Below, piece after piece: positions 57,304-64,000 of a stretch of 64,000 bases of DNA (its first letter is position 1; each line of letters opens with the position of its first letter). Both the position numbers and the translations under genes were made by a program. The notes under the pieces were generated by a model that saw only the letters and a program-made list of their open reading frames with translations, searched no databases and had not been told where the DNA came from. The stretch is taken from NCBI RefSeq assembly GCF_048569485.1, contig NC_134357.1:109352744-109416743 (forward strand). The letters are read 5' to 3'. The stretch is from Anomaloglossus baeobatrachus. Lineage: Eukaryota > Chordata > Amphibia > Anura > Aromobatidae.

Positions 57304-57337
57304 ATTGGAATTGTACTTCCAATAAACTCTGCATAAA

Positions 57338-57679
57338 TTAAAGAGGTTGTCCACACTTCAACATTGATGGCTTAGCCAGATAGGTCATTATTGTCTGATA
57401 GGCCGGGATCCGACACCGGCACCCTACCGGTGCCGACTTCAGGAAATGCTCAGTTCTGGAGCTGCTCTATCTTCTGATAACGGCCACGGCCGTGTACTTC
57501 AGTAACTGGCTGCGGCCATTGTCAGAAGACTGAGCAGCTCCAGAACTGCCGCCGTCGGCATCAAGAACAGCTGATCGGCAGAGGTGGCGGGTGTCTGACC
57601 CTGGCCGATCAGACATTGATGACCTAAGCATGGCCTACACTGATGCACTTAGTGTCAAAGTAGTGGACAATCTCTTTAA
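57338..57679. mobile_element. TTAA MITE (AGAGGTTGTCCAC ends)
   Basis: TTAA AGAGGTTGTCCAC and GTGGACAATCTCT TTAA. Arms hold CACCGGCACC/GGTGCCG and CTTCTGATAACGGCC/GGCCATTGTCAGAAG. Confidence 0.83.
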
Positions 57680-58431
57680 TAGTACAAGAGGATATAATAC
57701 ACTTATGAGCCCCTTCTAACCTGCTTCCCGGAGTAGTCATTCAGTCTAAGAAAAAATCCACCTCAATCTGTCTCACTCAAGACAAGGTGGTATACCAGCA
57801 AAGTAAGGTGGCAGGTTACACCTCCTAATATACTCTGCAGAGGGCAGGGAGAAGGACAAGAGAAACCATTCATGCAGATTGTAGATAGCTTAGCCCAGGG
57901 CTGGATACACATCTACACTACTCAGTACTGCTGTATAATTTCCTCCTCCTGCTTTTTTCTGTGCTAATAAATGTGAAATGAGCAAGAAGCCATTTTTGTG
58001 TGTTTAGTGCATGGTACACATTCTGGCAGTCATCTTCTACCTCAGACTCGTTTGCAAATTAGAGAGATAGGGGCCGATTCATTAGGTCTGGTGTTGCGCA
58101 CTTCACTGTTATTGAAGGGCTCACTTGAGTACGATGCGCCAAAATCATTAAGAAGTGTACGCCACTAAATAAATTGGGCACTTTTTCAGTGGCATGTGCT
58201 TCCCCAAAATTTTTTGACTCCGTTTGAAGTGGGAGTAGCATTTCTGATAGCCGAATCTGACTTGAAAAATACCAAAAGTGGCTAATTTTTTTTGCACCAC
58301 TTTTCACAGAAAAGATGACACCATATGGCATATGTGACAATATTCTTGAGATGGACATTTTACATACAGTTCCCATCAGCACAATAGACTTTTTAAAGAA
58401 GTTTGTTCTTTTATCCTTTTATTATCACTTA
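57680..58431. other. No gene seen
   Basis: Apparently unique sequence. Confidence 0.4.
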
Positions 58432-59257
58432 AGGTCCAGTCACACATAACGAGATCGTTACTACATCACAGTTTCCGGATCGTTGTTAAGTCGTTGGCGA
58501 GATGTCACACAGTCCTTTTCCCAATGACTTTAGTAACGATGCAGTGACCTGTATAACGATCTCGTTGGTCGTTGGGACCCTGTCACACAGCAGCTATGTA
58601 ACGATTCCCACCTCAAATAGGGGCGTAGTGTTTGACGCTGTAAGCCACGTAGGCGTGCATATGCGTCGCCTTTTCCACACCCCTCTGCTCCGATTGGTGG
58701 CTACTACTGCGTTCTGATTAGGCGGCCGGCCTAGAAGGCAACTTTGTATCGCTTCATCCTTTGTCCCTTTTTGAGCCTTGCTTTGAGGATAGAACCTGCG
58801 ACTTCAGCTTCGATCCGAAAAGCGAGCAAGCAATCGGGAACAAAGTACGAATTAATCCGGGTGTAGTCGCAGGTTCTATCCTCAAAGAAAGGCTCAAAAA
58901 GGAACAAAGCATGAAGTGATACCCAATCAGAACGCAGTACTGTTCTCAGCGCCAACCAATCGGTGCAGAGGGGGCACGGAAAAGGTGACGCAACTACACA
59001 CCTACGTTTCACACTTTAAGTTCTCATCTAGGTCGTTAACGAGATCGTTGGTAGGTGTTAAACATACAGATCCATCCTGCCCACAGGACTCCAACGAGCC
59101 AAAAATGGCCCAGGACATTCAGCAGCGACCTCACAGCAGGGGGCGGATCGTTGGTACGTGTCAAACATAATGACATCGCTGGTGAAGTCGTTGTTTCGTC
59201 ACAGAAACTGATGTAGCAACGATGTCGTTAGCGATCTCGTTATGTGTGAAATGGCCT
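58432..59257. mobile_element. Palindromic MITE, ACACATAACGAGATCGTTA ends, TTA duplication
   Basis: TTA at 58429-58431 and 59258-59260; AGGTCCAGTCACACATAACG and inverse CGTTATGTGTGAAATGGCCT. A second, inner inverted pair (TTGAGGATAGAACCTGCGAC at about 58780 and its inverse at 58868) suggests a nested or captured palindrome. Confidence 0.83.
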
Positions 59258-59260
59258 TTA

Positions 59261-59928
59261 GGCTCAGAGACGTCTTTCTTTTTTGACTACAGTGGTGATA
59301 TCACATCAACAGTAATCCTAATTACTGCAGCCAATCAGAATTGCTGATGAGCTTTTAAATTTGCTGCAGCAATGTTGATGTGATGTCACCGCTGCAGCTC
59401 AGCAACAAATACTGTAGCATTGATGGAAAGGCAGTACTTTTTTTTTCTTTTATTTTTTTTTTTCTTCCATCTCTGAAGCCAGTAGAGAAGGAAAAATTAA
59501 AAAAGGACCGCTTCTTTACATGGAGTAGCTGTGTGCATGTTCATCCTCTGCTACAGTGAAAAGGAGCTGTAAACTCATGGCCCCAGTTATACTTACCAGT
59601 AAAGGATGCATGGTGGTACCCCTTTGATCGAACATTCAGAATCTATAGTATCTTGTGAATAGGTGACAAATATAATTTGTAAAGAAATCCTTAATACAGA
59701 TCTATAGGCCTAAGTGACTAGGTAATTAATCCATCTCCAAAACGCATTGCTCCCTGCTGTTCAAGACACCCTCGATCTCCAATGATCAGCAGAGCCTGGA
59801 GGGCAGCAGTCTTTTATTCCGGCACAGCGCTAGCTCTCTAAATGTGGCTATGCTTGGTACTGCAGGTCATTCCCAATAATTTGCTTTTCTGCAGGGTTTC
59901 TGAATGGGTCTGACTCTTATTGATCCAC
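59261..59928. other. No gene seen; short inverted repeat near 59290-59400
   Basis: GTGATATCACATCAACA and TGTTGATGTGATGTCAC pair. Poly-T runs at 59435-59465. Nothing else recognised. Confidence 0.45.
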
Positions 59929-60285
59929 TTAAAGGGAATCTGTCACCAGGTTTTTGTCACCTAATCTTAAGAGTAGCACAACGTAAGGGCAGAGATCCTG
60001 ATTCCAGCAATGTGTCACTTACTGGGCTGTTTGCTGTCATTTTGATAAAATCACTGTTTTGTCTGCTGCAAATTAGCAGTTATATGGAGCTCGTAAATAT
60101 GCTGGACTACCTGCAACACGCCAAGTAGTCCGCTAATGATGATCTACTGCTGATTAAACAGTGATTTTATCAAAGATACACTGAGCAGCCCAGTAAGTGA
60201 CACATCACTGGAATCGGGGTTTCTGCCCCTACATTATGCTGCTCTAAGATTGGGTGGTAAAAACCTGGTCACAGATTCCCTTTAA
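59929..60285. mobile_element. TTAA MITE (AGGGAATCTGTCACCAGG ends), well preserved
   Basis: TTAA AGGGAATCTGTCACCAGG and inverse CCTGGTCACAGATTCCCT TTAA. Arms pair through most of their length (CACTTACTGGGCTG, ATTTTGATAAAATCACTG). Reference copy for 24758 and 31857. Confidence 0.88.
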
Positions 60286-60318
60286 GTATAATACAATAAA
60301 ATGTTTCCGCATGGAATC

Positions 60319-60911
60319 TGTCACGGATGTGTCTGGACCTTCAGGTGCTGCTGCTGGGACCAGGTGCAGAAGGGCCCGGGGATCGTCCAGACATTAATGG
60401 ACGCTGTCCCTTTTTAAGGGCTTGATTTAGGTTTTTTTCTGTTTCATTGCCGGATTGGAGGAGCCTTTCCTCCAGCTGGTAATTAAGGGCCTTTATAACG
60501 TGGGGCCTCTAACTCCTCCAGTGCGGGTTACACTCTTCACTTGGAGAAGTTGCTTGCTCGGGAGTGCATATGGCTTCAGACTACTGTTGCTGTATATTCT
60601 GAAGATTCCCTCTCAAGATAAGTTGTTGTTTTTCCTTTTTCCCCTTTTGCTGTTTATTTTTGTGTTTGTTTTTCTCTCCGTGGATTGGTGGGTGGTGGGA
60701 TTTAGTCCTAGGGTCTGGCTAGGAGACAGGGGCACATTGGCGGCCACATCTCCTAACCTTAGAGGTACCTGTGCTTTGACGGCTAACGCAGGGCCCCCCA
60801 GTGTCAGGGTCAGCGCAGGAGCCCCTTGGTTACCCCCCCTCTCTGTGTTTCAGCCTCCTTTATTCCCAGGAGTCCACTTGCTGGATTTCTCTCCTCACAC
60901 CCAGCATGACA
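60319..60911 (+). mobile_element. Solo LTR, 593 bp
   Basis: Begins TGTCACGGATGTG, ends CCAGCATGACA, with 5-bp duplication GAATC on both sides (60314-60318, 60912-60916). No adjoining internal region. TG...CA ends and a 5-bp duplication are usual for Gypsy-like or retroviral integration. Confidence 0.8.
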
Positions 60912-60944
60912 GAATCTAATTTACCTGAAACCTTTTTATAATAA

Positions 60945-61000
60945 TAATAATCTTTATTTCTATAGCGCCAACATATTCCGCAGCGCTTTACAATTCAAAT
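60945..61000 (-). mobile_element. SINE tail, minus strand
   Basis: ATAATAATAATCTTTATTTC followed by TATAGCGCCAACATATTCCG and CAGCGCTTTACAATTC, a second SINE-tail type. Confidence 0.6.
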
Positions 61001-61318
61001 TTTTTTTTTACTGTCTATTTTTGCTACTTTTTCATTTTATATATATATTTATATATTTATATATATATAAATCGTGGATGGGTATAGAGCTTTATTGTTG
61101 ATGTCCCATGGAATACTACTGCCAGCAACATTTACAAATCCCACAAAAATTGTTGATTAATTCTACTTTTATTCTTATGATCTTTCCAATACTGATGAGT
61201 ACGATATGTGCACAGTGTAATCAGCTCTTTACTCTGATCCTCAATTTTAGTGGTCAAACAGAACCCTTTAAACAGGACGTTTTACTGAGTTTTTAATTTA
61301 AGCTGAGTATTGTCTCTA
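61001..61318. other. No gene seen
   Basis: AT-rich sequence. Confidence 0.4.
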
Positions 61319-61630
61319 GTTTGTTGGCGCTGATCCACTGATTCTGATACAGTTTTTCTTTTTCTTCTTTGTTTCTCTGTTCCAATGTTATGGCCCCTGG
61401 AAATAATGTTGTAGAGTTTCCCTTCAACTATGTGGGCGTGTACCACAGAACTTTTCTGTGGGTGCGGCCATGTTTTGATTGGTCACTGGAGAAAGAGTAG
61501 TCCTGTGGTACACGCCCAGTTGACTGCAGGGACAATTTTGCACCTTTAGTTCCGGGGGCATAACTTTGGAACGGTGGGGCACAAAAAAAAAAGAAAAACT
61601 GTTCCACAATCAGTGGGTCAACACCAAACT
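61319..61630. mobile_element. Palindromic MITE, 312 bp
   Basis: GTTGGCGCTGATCCACTGAT at the left and the inverse of ATCAGTGGGTCAACACCAA at the right, continuing through CAGTTTTTCTTTTT and GGGCGTGTACCACAG. Target duplication not resolved. Confidence 0.72.
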
Positions 61631-63390
61631 GGAGGTGGTGCAAGTAAATTTAAAAAGAATCTTTCACTGGATATTTTAATAGGAAATCTGTGACTGCAAT
61701 TATTGCCGTCTGTTAGCAAAACCTGCATTGCTAATGTTTTCTAAAGGTCACAAATCTAATTGTAGATCTGGGACGCAGGAAAGCATTGTGGATAGTGCTG
61801 TTTGCAGATGGCCGTAATATGCGACTCTGCTGGGTAATCTCTTTCATCTCTGTTATATAAGTCCTGACTCAGCAGCTCCGAAGCATCGAGGGGAAAATAC
61901 AGGACTTTTATTAGACTCACATAGAACATATACGTAAGTGCAGCTTCGCCACTTGTATTTTTAACATTTCCATCTTCTCCACATTAGCCTTTCTTGTTAC
62001 AAAAGAGGCAAGTTGGACAAGGTTAAAAAAAATCCGGTGTTTACTCCAAAATCTTTTTATAACTTTTAGTTTAATCCATGTCCATGTGATGTTTTTCCAA
62101 TTTCTTGCTGTGAAAACAGAGGGGAGGCTTTCTGTGAAATCAATGGCTCTGATGGCTGGGAGTGTGTGGGTTTGCGTGATTCATTCTTTATACTCGGTGG
62201 CTGTCGGCTTCCCGTTTTCATATACTGTTTTCATTCACAAATTCGGAACAGTCTATATTCACCATCATGATCTCCCACTCGGCCTCACAGCTCCACGCTC
62301 AGTACGTGAAAAATGCTTGTGACCATCTGTACTGGGGATTAATAAATACTAATGTGTACCAATTAGAAGGAAACCATTCATAGTCAAGTGTGCCAGAATA
62401 AAGGCATAGTCATTCTGCCATCATCACCCCAACAAGGGGAAACTGCTTTTGGTGCACATAGTCTCTAATAATGTCCAGAATCAGCTGGGAATCCTGATCT
62501 GTGCACTGTATCAGCTTGCCAGTATGATAGGAGCTGGAACAAACAATTCATAGAGACAAATATCCGATGTTCCCTTAATTCCTGTAACTTGATATTCTGT
62601 TTCTGCAGATACAGATGGATTACACTGAGCAACAGGCAGTGGATAGCAAGCAGGGGCATTTCTAATTGGCAGACCCTTGGAGTGATTCCTGGCTTAATTT
62701 TGGATACATAGAACACTTTGCAATTTTTAGTCATTACCTTGACCATTAGATGAGTCTAAATTTATGATATATATATATATATATATATATTAGTGTGTAT
62801 AAAATATTATAATCTATATAGTGTGTGTGTGTAGATTTTTTTTTTTATGTGAAAAGTAGGAATAACTAAGGCAGAAAACAAAAAATCAATTTGTCTGCCT
62901 TATTTGCAGGGATATTTGAATGGGAGAAATATGGTATATCCCTAGTGGTACATTTGCTGACCCAACCAAATGACGACCAACGTCTCTTATGTATGGATCC
63001 TCTTGTTTGAATAAAATGGACACTCATGCCAGTCTGGACATTGTATGATTACGTTTGCATTTGTACTGTCCATCATGCATCCATTACCTTTCCACATGCA
63101 ATGTCCGAGCATGCTGGGAAATGGAATAATATGAATATACCAAATTCTTTGGGTGCTGTTCAATAGCTTTGGCATGTCGTTGCCCAATGGCTTGCATGCC
63201 TTGAAATAAACGTCCTTGCTGTTATGCCTGTATGCAGCTAAACATAATGGAAAGCAGAGGGACAAATATCCAGAGACGGATTACACTCAACAACAGGCAG
63301 TGAACAGGATGATTGGGGAAACAAAAATCGCAACAAGTATAGAAACTGTCAGAGATGGCATTGTAAGGTTCACTAGACGGTTATTGTATG
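61631..63390. other. No gene seen; intron-like sequence
   Basis: Includes a TA tract (62769-62790) and a 35-bp diverged direct repeat GGATTACACTGAGCAACAGG (62616) and GGATTACACTCAACAACAGG (63279). No coding or RNA signal I can support. Confidence 0.4.
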
Positions 63391-64000
63391 TGTGGCGCCC
63401 TGGACTAGCCAGGTCGTCACAGGGACTACAACACAACATCCCCACCCCGATATAGGCACATCAGTCAGACACAAATCCTTGTTGCCTCCCTCCAGGGGCT
63501 GATGTCCACACCAGGTGGGGTGGAGCCAGGCGGTTGGCCCCACCCACCGAGGAGTTCACAGGCCTGGAGGCGGGAAAGGAAGTCAGTGCAGTTAGGGAAG
63601 TGAAAGTGAGAAGGAGTGAAGTAGCAGTGGAGGAGCAAACTGACCGTGTTCGGGTACATGGCCCGGGCACCTAGAGCAAGGTTGGCAGACGGTGGTGGCC
63701 GTCTGCAGGAGAGGCAGATCAACGCGGAACCGTAGGACCGGGGATGGGCGGTGGCCCGCCGGTACCGAACCGGGGAGCGAAGTGAAGCCAGCACAAACCG
63801 GCAGGGCCTGCGGACCCCGACCAGGCTTGGAGTTGCCGTTAAACAGGTCAAATCCGTTCGTGACCGGAACCCCAGGGGTTTCCAAACAGCCAAGACCCGA
63901 TTTGAAGGCAACCGTCCAAACAGCACAAGGGAAATACAGCTACCGCCACAGCTAGAGTTCCCAGGGCCATAGCCTGCGGGCAAAAGGGCTCCTCCGGCAC
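63391..64000 (+). mobile_element. LTR-like sequence running off the window
   Basis: Starts TGTGGCGCCCTGGACTAGCC and shares GGAAGTCAGT-type and CCAGGTGG segments with the solo LTR at 27618. GC-rich, with no exon signal. Open frames on both strands reflect GC content. End and target duplication lie outside the window. Confidence 0.55.

Noticed and set aside
62086-62322. Possible exon with hydrophobic segments
   Set aside because: No acceptor/donor pair bounds it and the composition fits AT-rich intron sequence.

Overview
The window is a repeat-dominated stretch of a large vertebrate genome. The mix of elements fits an anuran amphibian: Tc1/mariner relics, Helitrons ending in a hairpin plus CTAG, many palindromic MITEs flanked by TAA/TTA or TTAA, hAT elements with 8-bp target duplications, and a tRNA-type SINE with a GCGCCATGGAATAAATGGCGC-like tail. 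The organism call is inference from repeat style; I cannot search a database. No bacterial, plasmid or viral genome features are present.

Only one host gene is supported, on the + strand. A promoter-like CpG-rich block at about 10.78-10.99 kb carries a ZNF143/STAF-type site, a GC box, an E-box, and a CCAAT box touching a CRE. It is followed by a short upstream ORF (10991-11146) and a first coding exon (11158-11298) that ends at a GT donor in phase 0. A second exon with good splice signals lies 30 kb downstream (41110-41239), also phase 0 at its start. I do not recognise the protein. Nearly everything else between and after these exons reads as intron packed with transposons.

Layout: 1-9.5 kb, Tc1 relic, five to six TWA-flanked MITEs, a Helitron with a 16-bp array. 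10-13.8 kb, CA-rich minisatellite, promoter, exon 1, then a 41-bp intronic minisatellite with a 205-bp higher-order period. 14-22.7 kb, MITEs, two Helitrons side by side (the second carrying four different arrays), SINE head. 23-31 kb, hAT elements (one holding a solo LTR and a minisatellite), TTAA MITEs, a mariner-type MITE, long TA tract. 31.8-38.7 kb, deeply nested insertions including three elements with a hammerhead-ribozyme-like core, two of which are snap-back palindromes with 14-15 bp target duplications. 39.6-41.3 kb, MITE, exon 2. 41.5-55.2 kb, three hAT elements with perfect 8-bp duplications, all swollen by tandem arrays; the largest (6.3 kb) contains two copies of a TA-flanked element locked at the same point of a 36-bp repeat. 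55.3-64 kb, Tc1 relic, TTAA MITEs, two further LTRs, AT-rich sequence.

The strongest themes are (i) cut-and-paste and rolling-circle transposons acting as nurseries for minisatellites, with seed and expanded states visible side by side, (ii) internal modules shared between elements with different ends, and (iii) hammerhead-like cores in Penelope-like or similar retroelement insertions.
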